A DNA stretch of 64,000 nucleotides from Mesorhizobium sp. WSM2240 (GCF_040438645.1 NZ_CP159253.1:4516501-4580500); one strand, 5' to 3'; positions 27,241 to 35,619 are shown, counted from the first letter of the stretch. Made by a program: numbers and translations. The notes: a model not told the origin generated them from the sequence alone.

Positions 27241-28632
27241 ATGACCGGCACAGGGTCCTCGGACATAGACAGCGAGCGCAGGCTGGCGATCGCCACAAGG
27301 GCGGCGGCGCTGGGGATCTGGGATTGGAACCTGATCACCAACGAGATGATTTATTCCGACCGGGCGAAGGAAATCTGCGGGTTTCCGCTGGACGAGCCGG
27401 TCAACGTCGAGATGGTCCGCTCGATCACCCATCCCGACGACCTGCCGCAAGCCTCGGCGCAGGCCCGCCGCGCGATCGATCCGCAGATCAGATCCCGCGA
27501 CATCTACCGCTACCGCATCCGCCATTTCGCGACCGGCGAGGTTCGCTGGGTCGTCGCGCATGGCGAGGCGATCTTCGAGGAGGTGGATCGCGTCGAGAAA
27601 GCGGTGCGCTATGTCGGCACGCTGCAGGACGTTACCGAACAAGCCAAGGCGGAAGAGGCTGCGCTGGAAAGCGAGGCGCGGCTGCGGCTGGCGATGGAAG
27701 CCGCCGACATTGCCGTGTGGGAGGTCGACTTGGCCAACGATACGATCACCCATTCGCCGGAGTTGAACCGGCTGTGCGGCTTTCCCGAGGACGCCCGGCC
27801 GACCATCGAGGAATTTCGTTCGCGCTACGCTCCCGGCGAACGCGAACGGTTGAAAAAGGAGGGCGCGGAAGCGCTCGCCCGCGGTGAGACGAGACTACAG
27901 TCGGAATTCCGTCAGCTCTGGCCCGACGGCACGCAGAAATGGATGCTTTTGCGCGCCCAGTTCGTGCCCGGCGGCCAGGGAGCCGGGCAGCGGGTCATCG
28001 GCGTGTTGCTCGACATCACCGAGCGCAAGCGGGCGGAGGAGCGGCTGAAGATCATCGCGCGCGAACTCCAGCACCGGGTGAAAAACTCACTTGCCATCAT
28101 TCAGACCATCGCCAACCAGTCCTTCCGCGGCAAGACCGACATGGAAGAGGCGTTCGGCTCGTTCTCGGCCCGGCTGCGCGCGCTGGCCGCGGCCAACGAC
28201 GCGATCACGCTGGGCGATTTTTCCAGTGCGCAATTGGTCGACGTGGTGAACAAGGCGACGACGCCCTATCGCGACCCGAAAGGCGACCCCTTCGTGTTCT
28301 CGGGCGAGGATACCGCCGTCTCCAGCAAGAAGGCGGTTGCGATCACCATGGCGCTGCACGAGCTGTCGACCAACGCCGCCAAATATGGCGCGCTGAGCCG
28401 GCCGTCGGGGCGCGTCTCGATCTCATGGTCGGTCTCGCCGGATGGCGCTCTTAGCCTGCAATGGCGGGAGATCGGCGGGCCGCCGGTGAAGCAGCCGCGC
28501 AAGAAGGGATTTGGAACGCGGCTCCTCGAACGCGGTCTGTTTGCGCGCGGCGAAGGTTCGGTCACACTGCTCTTCGATGAGTGCGGACTGAAATGCGAGA
28601 TAAGCATCGGCAAGCCGCAGGAAGCCGTTTGA
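27241..28632 (+). CDS. PAS-domain HWE-family sensor histidine kinase
   Basis: The 463-residue soluble protein has two PAS domains (about 15-125, with WDWNLITNEMIYSD; about 140-260, with WEVDLANDTITHS) and a C-terminal HWE kinase core. The phosphoacceptor box is LQHRVKNSLAIIQTIANQ, the ATPase N-box is ALHELSTNAAKYGAL and the WxE motif is LQWREIGG. HWE kinases are an alphaproteobacterial family often linked to light or general stress sensing. No cognate response regulator is adjacent. A strong terminator follows. Confidence 0.93.
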   Translation: MTGTGSSDIDSERRLAIATRAAALGIWDWNLITNEMIYSDRAKEICGFPLDEPVNVEMVRSITHPDDLPQASAQARRAIDPQIRSRDIYRYRIRHFATGEVRWVVAHGEAIFEEVDRVEKAVRYVGTLQDVTEQAKAEEAALESEARLRLAMEAADIAVWEVDLANDTITHSPELNRLCGFPEDARPTIEEFRSRYAPGERERLKKEGAEALARGETRLQSEFRQLWPDGTQKWMLLRAQFVPGGQGAGQRVIGVLLDITERKRAEERLKIIARELQHRVKNSLAIIQTIANQSFRGKTDMEEAFGSFSARLRALAAANDAITLGDFSSAQLVDVVNKATTPYRDPKGDPFVFSGEDTAVSSKKAVAITMALHELSTNAAKYGALSRPSGRVSISWSVSPDGALSLQWREIGGPPVKQPRKKGFGTRLLERGLFARGEGSVTLLFDECGLKCEISIGKPQEAV

Positions 28633-28659
28633 TCCGCTGGCGAGAGGCGGCTCGAAACA

Positions 28660-28690
28660 AAAAGCCCGCCGGACGCACCGGCGGGCTTTT
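28660..28690 (+). terminator. Rho-independent terminator after the HWE kinase
   Basis: AAAAGCCCGCCGG (28660-28672) and CCGGCGGGCTTTT (28678-28690) form a 13-bp hairpin with a 5-nt loop and a T-run, 28 nt after the kinase stop. The A-run on the other side could also serve the convergent DUF1127 gene. Confidence 0.9.
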
Positions 28691-28771
28691 CCATGGGGTG
28701 GCCAGCATCCAGGGGAGGGAAAGACGCTGGCCGGTGTCGGCAGGGAGGGAGGAGAGCCCCGCCGAATAGTG

Positions 28772-28912
28772 TTACAGGGATTTGTTGGCGACTACGGTGA
28801 TGTCGGCGCGGTTGATGCCGAGATCGTTTAGTTCGCGGTTCGACAGGCGGCTCAGCTCGTTCACGGTCTCGCGATAGCGGCGCCAGTTACGGTAATTGCG
28901 GATCAGGTTCAT
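28772..28912 (-). CDS. DUF1127 small protein
   Basis: The 46-residue protein MNLIRNYRNWRRYRETVNEL ... LSNRELNDLGINRADI is a typical DUF1127 domain. ATG 28912 has GAGGG 5 nt upstream; an ATG five codons earlier (28927) is less likely. Short DUF1127 proteins in alphaproteobacteria are RNA-binding regulators implicated in phosphate and carbon metabolism and small-RNA turnover. Confidence 0.9.
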   Translation of the reverse strand: MNLIRNYRNWRRYRETVNELSRLSNRELNDLGINRADITVVANKSL

Positions 28913-29001
28913 GATACCCTCGTTCATTCCGGTATTTCGTTTGCCGGCATGAGATAGGTGCGGTCGGTTCAAGTTTGAACGACTGCTCTTGCATAGCCGC
29001 A

Positions 29002-29016
29002 ATGCAAATTTTGCAT
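29002..29016. promoter_or_regulatory. Palindrome upstream of the DUF1127 gene
   Basis: ATGCAAA-T-TTTGCAT is a perfect 7-bp-arm palindrome 90 nt upstream of the DUF1127 start. A second dyad, GTTCAA-GT-TTGAAC, lies at about 28967-28980. Either could be an operator; no regulator is assigned. Confidence 0.35.
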
Positions 29017-29047
29017 TTCACAAAGGCGTGACCGCAAATTCGGACGT

Positions 29048-29686
29048 TCAACCCTTGCGGGCGACCACGCCGTCGCAGAACGCCTCGACGATGAAGGTGA
29101 TCTGGGCGGCTATCTCGGCCGGCGGCACGGCCATGAAGCGCCGCTGCTGGCCGAGGCTGACGATACCGTGCACCGCCGAAAACAGCGATTTTGCAAGCAG
29201 CGACAGCCGCTCCTCGCTTTCCTCCGGCAAAAGCAGCCGCAGCGGCTTGACGATGTGGCCGAGCAGATGGATGTGCTCGGCGACCTGCCATTCCGGCACA
29301 TCCTTCGAGGCGCGGAGGCCGAGCTCGAAAATCGCCGACCACAGCCGGGGGTTGGCCAACACGAACTCGAAATAGGTCTGGCCGAGCAGCGTCAGCGCGC
29401 GCTTTGGCAGTGCGCTCGAAGGATCGCGCGCGAAGGCCTCGGCGACCGCCGCCTCGAGACGCGCCACCGTGCGCGAATTGACCGCCGCCACCAGCGCGTC
29501 CATGTCCGGAAAGATGTTGTAGATGGCGCCGACCGCGCAGCCGGCCTCACCTGCCACGTCGCGCGCCGTCAGCGCCGGATAACCGTTCTCGGCGATCCTG
29601 CGCTCGGCGATCTCGATCAGCGACCGCCTGAGCTGCTCGCGCCGTTCTTGCGTCTTCTTCGCCAATGATCCATCCTTGGCCGCCAT
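29048..29686 (-). CDS. TetR-family repressor of the divergent lipid operon
   Basis: The 212-residue protein has an N-terminal helix-turn-helix, IAERRIAENGYPALTARDVA and GEAGCAVGAIYNIFPDMDAL, followed by a TetR_C-like ligand domain. I start it at ATG 29686 (MAAKDGSLAKK); the ATG at 29710 would place operator sites inside the gene. There is no clear ribosome site, so the transcript may be leaderless. Two identical dyads lie directly upstream, between this gene and the phospholipid operon, so it most likely represses itself and that operon. Confidence 0.88.
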   Translation of the reverse strand: MAAKDGSLAKKTQERREQLRRSLIEIAERRIAENGYPALTARDVAGEAGCAVGAIYNIFPDMDALVAAVNSRTVARLEAAVAEAFARDPSSALPKRALTLLGQTYFEFVLANPRLWSAIFELGLRASKDVPEWQVAEHIHLLGHIVKPLRLLLPEESEERLSLLAKSLFSAVHGIVSLGQQRRFMAVPPAEIAAQITFIVEAFCDGVVARKG

Positions 29687-29690
29687 GATT

Positions 29691-29725
29691 TGAACACTGT
29701 TCACAAACATCTTGAACAGTGTTCA
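29691..29725. promoter_or_regulatory. Paired TetR operators
   Basis: TGAACACTGTTCA (29691-29703) and TGAACAGTGTTCA (29713-29725) are 13-bp dyads with 6-bp arms and are exact reverse complements of each other. They are 22 bp apart, two helical turns, which favours cooperative binding of two dimers over the divergent promoters. Confidence 0.85.
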
Positions 29726-29792
29726 TAATTATGGCAATAGAGACGTGAACGTGGTTCAAGTCAAGGTTTGCGGACTCGGGGGAGCCGTTCTG

Positions 29793-30401
29793 ATGCCGAC
29801 ACTTTACGCGCTGAAACCTGCATTCCAGTCATCGCTCCGGCCGCTGGTCGACATGCTCGCCGCCAATGGCGCGACCGCCAACCAGGTGACGCTCGCCGCG
29901 GCAGTACTGTCGATCGCGGCCGGCGCCGCGATGGCGGCGTTTCCAACTGTCGGCTGGGTGTTTCTGCTGCTGCCGGCCGTTCTGTTCATCCGCATGGCGC
30001 TGAACGCGATAGACGGCATGCTGGCGCGAGAGCATGGCCAGGCCTCACGGCTCGGAATGTATCTGAACGAACTCTGCGATGTCGTCTCCGATCTTGCCCT
30101 CATTCTTCCCTTCGCGCTGGTCGCGACCTTCCCCGCCTGGGGCGTGGCCGCCTTCGCCATCGCGGCAGTGTTCGCCGAGTTTGCCGGCGTGCTCGGCGTG
30201 GCCGCCGGCTCCGGCCGCAACTATGCCGGCCCCTTCGGAAAGAGCGACCGCGCGCTGGCTCTCGGCGCGATTGCGGTGGCGGTCGCAACGGGCTTCGCCA
30301 TTCCGGTGATCGCCTCGTGGATTTTCCCGGCGATGGCGCTCCTGTCGCTCGTCACTGTCATCAACCGCGTCCGCAGCGGCCTCGCCGTCGGCGCGGCCTG
30401 A
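29793..30401 (+). CDS. CDP-alcohol phosphatidyltransferase family protein
   Basis: The 202-residue protein has about six membrane segments. ATG 29793 follows GGGGGAG. The CDP-OH-P signature is present but altered: NAIDGMLAREHGQASRLGMY then LNELCDVVSD, where the family pattern is DxxDGxxAR...GxxxDxxxD. The first and third Asp are Asn here. Enzymes of this family transfer a phosphatidyl group from CDP-diacylglycerol to an alcohol such as inositol phosphate or glycerol phosphate. The substitutions appear typical of this operon-linked subfamily (recalled), so altered substrate or chemistry is more likely than inactivation. First gene of the operon. Confidence 0.88.
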   Translation: MPTLYALKPAFQSSLRPLVDMLAANGATANQVTLAAAVLSIAAGAAMAAFPTVGWVFLLLPAVLFIRMALNAIDGMLAREHGQASRLGMYLNELCDVVSDLALILPFALVATFPAWGVAAFAIAAVFAEFAGVLGVAAGSGRNYAGPFGKSDRALALGAIAVAVATGFAIPVIASWIFPAMALLSLVTVINRVRSGLAVGAA

Positions 30402-30424
30402 TTTGCGTCCTGAGGAACCCGCAA

Positions 30425-32209
30425 ATGCCGCACGAGACCCTGTCTGCCGCGCCGCCTGCCGCCGGGCGACCCGCCGTCGAGCGCACCTTCCTCACTCATG
30501 ACGGCGCCGAAATATTTTACCGCTGCTGGCCGGCAGCAAGCGCTGCCCCAAAGGGAGCAATTGTGCTGTTCCACCGCGGCCACGAGCATGGCGGGCGCGT
30601 CGCCCATCTGGTCGACGAACTCGCAATGCCGGACTACGCCTTCTACGCCTGGGACGCGCGCGGCCATGGCAGGTCGCCGGGCCAACGCGGCTATTCCCCG
30701 TCCTTCGCCGCATCGGTGCGCGACGTCGATTGCTTCATGCACGAAATCGAGGCGCGAGACGGCTTCAAGCCCGGCGACATGGCGGTCGTCGCCCAATCCG
30801 TCGGCGCCGTGCTTGCCGTAACCTGGGTCCACGACTACGCACCCGACATCCGCGCCCTGGTGCTGGCCTCGCCCGCCTTCTCCGTAAAACTCTACGTACC
30901 CTTCGCTAGGGAAAGCATCGCGCTGTGGCAGAAGCTGCGCGGCGTGTTCTTCGTCAATTCCTATGTGAAGGCCAAATTCCTGACCCACGACCCAGAGCGC
31001 ATAGCCTCTTTCGAGGCCGACCCGCTGATCACAAGGCCGATCGCCTCGAACATACTCGTCGAGCTTTACCGGCACGCCGCCCGCGTGGTGGGCGATGCCC
31101 GCGCCATCACCGTGCCGACGCAATTGCTGATCTCTGGCAGCGACTGGGTGGTCAGGCATGCGCCGCAGCACGAATTCTTCGTCAATCTTGGCAGTTCCAT
31201 CAAAGAGCGCCACGTGCTGAAGGGCTTTTTCCACGACACGCTGGGCGAGCGCGACCGTGCGCCGGCGGTCGCGGAGGTACGGCGCTTCATCTCGGAGCAA
31301 TTCGCCAAGCCGGTCGCCCGCGCAGACCTGACCCAGGCGCATCGGTCGGGCTTCACCCGCGACGAGGCCGACCGGCTCGCTTCGCCGCTCGATCCCATGT
31401 CTCCGAAGGGCCTCTATTGGGCGCTGAACCGCGCTTTCATAAAACTCGGCGCATGGTTCTCCAACGGCCTCAAGACCGGCGTTCAAACCGGCTTCGATTC
31501 CGGCTCCACCCTCGACTATGTCTATGAGAACGAAGCGCGCGGCGGCGGGCCTATTGGCCGCGCCGTCGACCGTATCTTCCTCGATGCAATCGGCTGGCGC
31601 GGCATTCGCCAGCGAAAGATCCACCTGGAAGATATGATCCCGGCCGCCATCGCGCGCCTGAAGCTGGCGGGCCGGCCGGCAAACGTGCTCGACATCGCCG
31701 CGGGCCACGGCCGCTACGTGCTCGACGCGATCGCCAAATGCCCCGAACAGCCCGCCGCCGTTCGCCTGCAGGACTATTCCGACATCAATGTCGCGGCTGG
31801 CCAGAAGCTGATCGCAGCGCGCGATCTGCCGCCGAGCTTTTCGTTCCACCGCGCCGACGCCTTCGACGGCGATACGCTCGCCGCGCAGGACCCCGCGCCC
31901 GATCTCGCCATCGTCTCCGGCCTCTACGAACTCTTTCCGGACAATGCGCTGATCGCGCGGTCTCTCGGCGGGCTCGCGCGCTCCATGACGCCCGGCGCGC
32001 TGCTGATCTACACCAACCAGCCGTGGCACCCGCAGCTCGAGATGATCGCGCGCAGCCTGACCTCGCATCGCGGCAACGAGGCCTGGGTGATGCGCCGGCG
32101 CACGCAAGGCGAGATGGACCAGCTCGTCGAGGCCGCCGGCTTTCGCAAGCTCGACCAGCGCATCGACCAGTGGGGCATCTTCACCGTGTCGCTGGCCGAG
32201 CGCATCTGA
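30425..32209 (+). CDS. Alpha/beta hydrolase - SAM methyltransferase fusion
   Basis: The 594-residue protein combines an N-terminal alpha/beta hydrolase of the monoacylglycerol-lipase type (about 1-300: AIVLFHRGHEHGGR, YAWDARGHGRSPG, VVAQSVGAVLAVTW with Ser in SVG) and a C-terminal methyltransferase (about 400-594: VLDIAAGHGRYVLDAI, RLQDYSDINVAAGQKLIA). The linker holds GRAVDRIFLDAIGWRGIRQR. ATG 30425 is 24 nt after the upstream stop. The hydrolase could deacylate or hydrolyse a lipid and the other domain methylate its product. Fusions of this kind are annotated in other proteobacteria, but their substrates are not established as far as I know. Confidence 0.9.
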   Translation: MPHETLSAAPPAAGRPAVERTFLTHDGAEIFYRCWPAASAAPKGAIVLFHRGHEHGGRVAHLVDELAMPDYAFYAWDARGHGRSPGQRGYSPSFAASVRDVDCFMHEIEARDGFKPGDMAVVAQSVGAVLAVTWVHDYAPDIRALVLASPAFSVKLYVPFARESIALWQKLRGVFFVNSYVKAKFLTHDPERIASFEADPLITRPIASNILVELYRHAARVVGDARAITVPTQLLISGSDWVVRHAPQHEFFVNLGSSIKERHVLKGFFHDTLGERDRAPAVAEVRRFISEQFAKPVARADLTQAHRSGFTRDEADRLASPLDPMSPKGLYWALNRAFIKLGAWFSNGLKTGVQTGFDSGSTLDYVYENEARGGGPIGRAVDRIFLDAIGWRGIRQRKIHLEDMIPAAIARLKLAGRPANVLDIAAGHGRYVLDAIAKCPEQPAAVRLQDYSDINVAAGQKLIAARDLPPSFSFHRADAFDGDTLAAQDPAPDLAIVSGLYELFPDNALIARSLGGLARSMTPGALLIYTNQPWHPQLEMIARSLTSHRGNEAWVMRRRTQGEMDQLVEAAGFRKLDQRIDQWGIFTVSLAERI

Positions 32210-32223
32210 GGTTTTTGTCCGAA

Positions 32224-33549
32224 ATGCATGCGCAGGAAACGGTGGCAGAACCCTACGGGCCGGTGGCGAAACGCGCGGCCTTGTGGCTGCTGTTCCTGGC
32301 GCCGTTCTTCTATCTGACCTATGGCGGCGCCAACTGGCTCGCCTCGCGGCGCGAGGATGTCGGCAGCATCGTCTTCGAGTGGGAGCGCGCTATTCCGTTC
32401 ATCGCCTGGACCATTGTGCCCTACTGGTCGATCAATCTGTTTTATGCGCTGTCGCTGTTCGTCAACGATACGAAGGGTGGCCTCGACCGCCTTGCCGGAC
32501 GCTATCTGACGGCGCAGGTCGTCGCCGTCTCCTGCTTCCTCGCCTTTCCGCTGGCCGCGACTTTCGTGCGGCCCGAAACCACCGGCCTGCCGGGCTTTAT
32601 GTTCGCCGTGCTCGGCGGCTTCGACAAGCCGTTCAACCAGGCGCCCTCGCTGCACATAGCGCTGCTCGTCATCATCTGGGATCATCTGCGCCACCGGCTT
32701 CCCGAGCCGGCAAAGATTGTCTGGCACGGCTGGTGCCTGCTCATCGGCGCGTCGGTGCTGACCACATGGCAGCACCATTTCATTGACATCCCGACCGGCG
32801 CATTGCTTGGCCTGTCCGCGTTGTGGCTGTTTCCCCGCGCCGGCGCCCTGCCCTTTGCCGGCTTCGCGCTGACCGGCGATCCTTGGGCAAGACGGCTCGG
32901 CGCATGTTATGCGGCCGGCGCCATGCTGCTCCTCGCAGCGTCAGTCATCGGCGCATTCGCTTCAGCGATCTGGCTGGTGCTGCTGTGGCCGGCGCTGGCG
33001 CTTGCTATCGTCGCCTTCGGCTATTTCGGCGCGGGCGCAAAAATCTTCCAGAAAGAAGCTGACGGCACGGTTTCTCTGGCCAGCCGTCTTCTGCTCGCGC
33101 CATATCGGCTCGGTGCGAAGGTCAACGCCTGGGCCTGGACGCGGCGCCTGCCGGCGCGAGTCGAGATCGCAGACGGCGTGTTTCTCGGCCGCTTTCCACG
33201 ATCAAGTGAATCGAGCGGCTACGGCTCGGTAATCGATCTCGCCTCCGAATTCGCAAGACCATTTGGGCCGACGCCGGCATGGGCGAGCATCGCCGCCATG
33301 GACCTCGTGCAGCCCACCGCGACCGACCTCGAACGGGCTGCGCAGGCGATCGAGGCGGCGCGGGCGCATGGAACCGTGCTGGTCTGTTGCGCGCTGGGCT
33401 TCCAGCGCAGCGCCGGCGCCGTCGCCCATTGGCTGATTTCGACCGGAAGGGCAAAGGACCTGGCCGCAGCGGAGGCGATGCTGCGCAAGGCCGGACGGCC
33501 GGTCCATCTTGCGCCGCCGCTTGTTGCAGCCGGGGAAACCGCGCAATGA
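32224..33549 (+). CDS. PAP2-type phosphatase / dual-specificity phosphatase fusion
   Basis: The 441-residue protein has an N-terminal multi-span PAP2 domain with NQAPSLHIALLV (PSLH in place of PSGH, as in the Aur1-like PAP2_3 group) and TTWQHHFIDIPTG (Hx3D). The C-terminal cytosolic part is a dual-specificity phosphatase with the CX5R loop CALGFQRSAG; the residue before the catalytic Cys is Cys (CC) where HC is usual. PTPMT1, a related DSP, dephosphorylates phosphatidylglycerol phosphate, so a lipid-phosphate substrate is plausible. It begins 14 nt after the upstream gene and overlaps the next by 4 nt. Confidence 0.88.
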   Translation: MHAQETVAEPYGPVAKRAALWLLFLAPFFYLTYGGANWLASRREDVGSIVFEWERAIPFIAWTIVPYWSINLFYALSLFVNDTKGGLDRLAGRYLTAQVVAVSCFLAFPLAATFVRPETTGLPGFMFAVLGGFDKPFNQAPSLHIALLVIIWDHLRHRLPEPAKIVWHGWCLLIGASVLTTWQHHFIDIPTGALLGLSALWLFPRAGALPFAGFALTGDPWARRLGACYAAGAMLLLAASVIGAFASAIWLVLLWPALALAIVAFGYFGAGAKIFQKEADGTVSLASRLLLAPYRLGAKVNAWAWTRRLPARVEIADGVFLGRFPRSSESSGYGSVIDLASEFARPFGPTPAWASIAAMDLVQPTATDLERAAQAIEAARAHGTVLVCCALGFQRSAGAVAHWLISTGRAKDLAAAEAMLRKAGRPVHLAPPLVAAGETAQ

Positions 33550-33986
33550 CGCCGGTGCTGGAAACCTGCAACGGCTTTGCCGGCTGGCTGGCGCGTCAGG
33601 CGCTGTGGCCGACTGTTGTCGTGGCGGCGGTGCTGGCCGCCGCGCCTCTGGCCGCGCTCGCCGGCGGGGTCGCGCCGAATAGTTGGCCGGCGGCGGCGAT
33701 CGCGATCGTCGCCACGGTGAGCGGGCTCGCCGTTCTCGCTCTTTCGGCGCTCATCCGCTTCGACGCAGCGCTCTTCCACCTGATGGCGAGTTACGAAGGA
33801 GAAACGGCCGGCGGTGCAGCGGTCGACGATGCGCTGGCGCGCATGCGGCTGAAGCCGCAACCGGAACAGACACGAAGCCTCGCCGAGCGCATGGCCGGCG
33901 CGCGGCGGCTGGTTTTCCGGCAGCGCCTCGCCTTGGGCGTCTTCGCCATTGCGGTCACGGCCGCACCGCTGGCGTTCCAACCATGA
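33546..33986 (+). CDS. Small membrane protein of the lipid operon
   Basis: The 146-residue protein has two N-terminal hydrophobic segments (LWPTVVVAAVLAAAPLAALA; AAAIAIVATVSGLAVLAL), a polar middle (MRLKPQPEQTRSLAERMAGA) and a C-terminal hydrophobic end. No catalytic motif is visible and I do not recognise the family. Its ATG overlaps the preceding stop (ATGA), and its own stop overlaps the next ATG, so it is translated with the pathway enzymes and may be a scaffold or partner of the phosphatase or acyltransferase. Confidence 0.8.
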   Translation: MTPVLETCNGFAGWLARQALWPTVVVAAVLAAAPLAALAGGVAPNSWPAAAIAIVATVSGLAVLALSALIRFDAALFHLMASYEGETAGGAAVDDALARMRLKPQPEQTRSLAERMAGARRLVFRQRLALGVFAIAVTAAPLAFQP

Positions 33987-34690
33987 GCGACGCGATGGCT
34001 GTTCGAGATAAGCTCGAAACCCCAAGCAGTACGAGGCCCGCCGGCCGCCGCCTGCTCGGCGCGATCGCCTCGGCTGCACTTGCCATGCTGGCGCGCGCCG
34101 TCACCGGCGTACGGCCGATCTGGAGCGGTTCGGCGCCGTCGCAGCGCCAGCGCATCTACTTCGCCAATCACGCCAGCCATGGCGATTTCATTCTGCTGTC
34201 GGCCAGCCTGCCGGCGAGCGAACGCGCCCGTACCCGCGCCGTCGCCGCCGCCGACTATTGGGGCAAGACCAGGCTGCGCCGCTTCATTGCCGAGGACCTG
34301 CTTGGTTCCGTGCTGGTCCATCGCGCCTGGACGGAGCCCGCCCAGAACCCGATCACGATCATGCTGGACGTGCTGGGTAGGGGCGATTCCCTCATCATCT
34401 TCCCGGAGGGAACGCGCAACATGACCGACGAGCCGCTGCTGCGCTTCCGCTCGGGCCTTTACAATCTGTCGATCGCCCGGCCCGATGTCGAACTCGTCCC
34501 CTGCTGGATCGAGAACATGTCGCGCGTGCTGCCCAAGGGCCAGTTCCTGCCGGTGCCGCTTTTGTGCCGCGTCATCTTCGGCGCGCCCATAGCGGTGGCC
34601 GAAAACGAGGACCGCCGCGATTTCCTGAACCGCGCCCATGCCGCACTTCTGGCGCTCGACCCGTCCTTGAGCCGGAGATCTTCCCGATGA
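33983..34690 (+). CDS. 1-acyl-sn-glycerol-3-phosphate acyltransferase (PlsC-like)
   Basis: The 235-residue protein carries the acyltransferase blocks NHASHGDFILL (HxxxxD) and IIFPEGTRN, plus VPCWIENMSRVLPKG. PlsC-type enzymes acylate lysophosphatidate to phosphatidate, the precursor of CDP-diacylglycerol made by the next gene. A lysolipid other than lysophosphatidate is possible. ATGA overlaps join it to both neighbours. The open frame extends far upstream, but that part is out of frame with the real upstream gene. Confidence 0.9.
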   Translation: MSDAMAVRDKLETPSSTRPAGRRLLGAIASAALAMLARAVTGVRPIWSGSAPSQRQRIYFANHASHGDFILLSASLPASERARTRAVAAADYWGKTRLRRFIAEDLLGSVLVHRAWTEPAQNPITIMLDVLGRGDSLIIFPEGTRNMTDEPLLRFRSGLYNLSIARPDVELVPCWIENMSRVLPKGQFLPVPLLCRVIFGAPIAVAENEDRRDFLNRAHAALLALDPSLSRRSSR

Positions 34691-35619
34691 TGCGCGAAAC
34701 GACGCTTCTGGTCCTTGGCCTTGCCGGCGTTCTTACAATCGCCAGCGTTGTGGCCGGAATATTGACCTGGCGCGCGGCCGAACCAAGTCCGACGCTGATC
34801 AATCTCAACCAGCGCATCAAGGCGTGGTGGGTGATGGTGGCGCTGATCGCCATCGCCTTCCTGTTCGGCAAGGACGGCATGATCGTGCTGTTCGCGCTGA
34901 TCTCGTTTGCGGCGCTGCGCGAATTCGTGACGCTGACCCATTCGCGGCGCAGCGACCATTGGGTGCTGCTCGGCATGTTCGGCATCATCATTCCAATGCA
35001 GTACTGGCTGGTGTGGACCGAATGGTACGGCCTCTTTACCATCTTCATTCCGGTCTATTGTTTCCTGATCATGCCGGCGATCACCGCGCTGCATGGCGAC
35101 ACCGAACGTTTCCTTGAGCGCATCGCCGCGCAGCAATGGGCGGTGATGATGGCGGTCTATTGCGTCAGCCACGTGCCGGCGCTGATGACCCTGCCGATCC
35201 CCGGCTATGAAAATCGCGGCCTGCTGCTGATCGCCTTCCTGATCGTCACCGTCCAGGGCAGCGATGTCTTGCAGTATATTTTCGGCAAGCTGTTCGGAAA
35301 GCATCGGTTTTCGCCGACCGTATCGCCATCCAAGACCTGGGAAGGGCTGATCGGCGGTCTGTTGAGCGCCAGCGCGCTCGGCGCGCTTTTGTCCGGGCTG
35401 ACGCCGTTTTCGCCGCTGGAAGCGGCAGGCGTCGCCTTCCTTGCCTGCCTGATGGGCTTTCTTGGCGGCCTTGTCGCCTCGGCCATCAAGCGCGACCAGG
35501 GCGTCAAGGACTGGGGTCATCTGATCGAGGGCCATGGCGGCATGATGGACCGCGCCGACAGCCTTGTCTTCGCGGCCCCGGTCTTCTTCCACATCGTCCG
35601 CTACTTCTGGACGGTGTGA
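34687..35619 (+). CDS. Phosphatidate cytidylyltransferase (CdsA family)
   Basis: The 310-residue protein has about eight membrane segments and the CdsA signature: SDVLQYIFGKLFGKHRFSPT, SPSKTWEGLIGG and the C-terminal KRDQGVKDWGHLIEGHGGMM then DRADSLVFAAP. It makes CDP-diacylglycerol from phosphatidate and CTP, the donor used by the first gene of the operon. As a housekeeping cdsA is expected elsewhere (next to frr/uppS), this is probably a dedicated second copy. ATG 34687 overlaps the acyltransferase stop. Confidence 0.92.
   Translation: MMRETTLLVLGLAGVLTIASVVAGILTWRAAEPSPTLINLNQRIKAWWVMVALIAIAFLFGKDGMIVLFALISFAALREFVTLTHSRRSDHWVLLGMFGIIIPMQYWLVWTEWYGLFTIFIPVYCFLIMPAITALHGDTERFLERIAAQQWAVMMAVYCVSHVPALMTLPIPGYENRGLLLIAFLIVTVQGSDVLQYIFGKLFGKHRFSPTVSPSKTWEGLIGGLLSASALGALLSGLTPFSPLEAAGVAFLACLMGFLGGLVASAIKRDQGVKDWGHLIEGHGGMMDRADSLVFAAPVFFHIVRYFWTV

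Noticed and set aside
21874..28000. A second copy of the tRNA-Arg 3' end as an attR site
   Set aside because: Reading for GATCACCA or the T-arm sequence downstream found none. The island boundaries therefore stay uncertain.
30221..32107. 628-codon antisense frame under the lipid operon
   Set aside because: It lies opposite the hydrolase-methyltransferase fusion and the end of the first gene, has no known domain, and the sense frame has full motifs.
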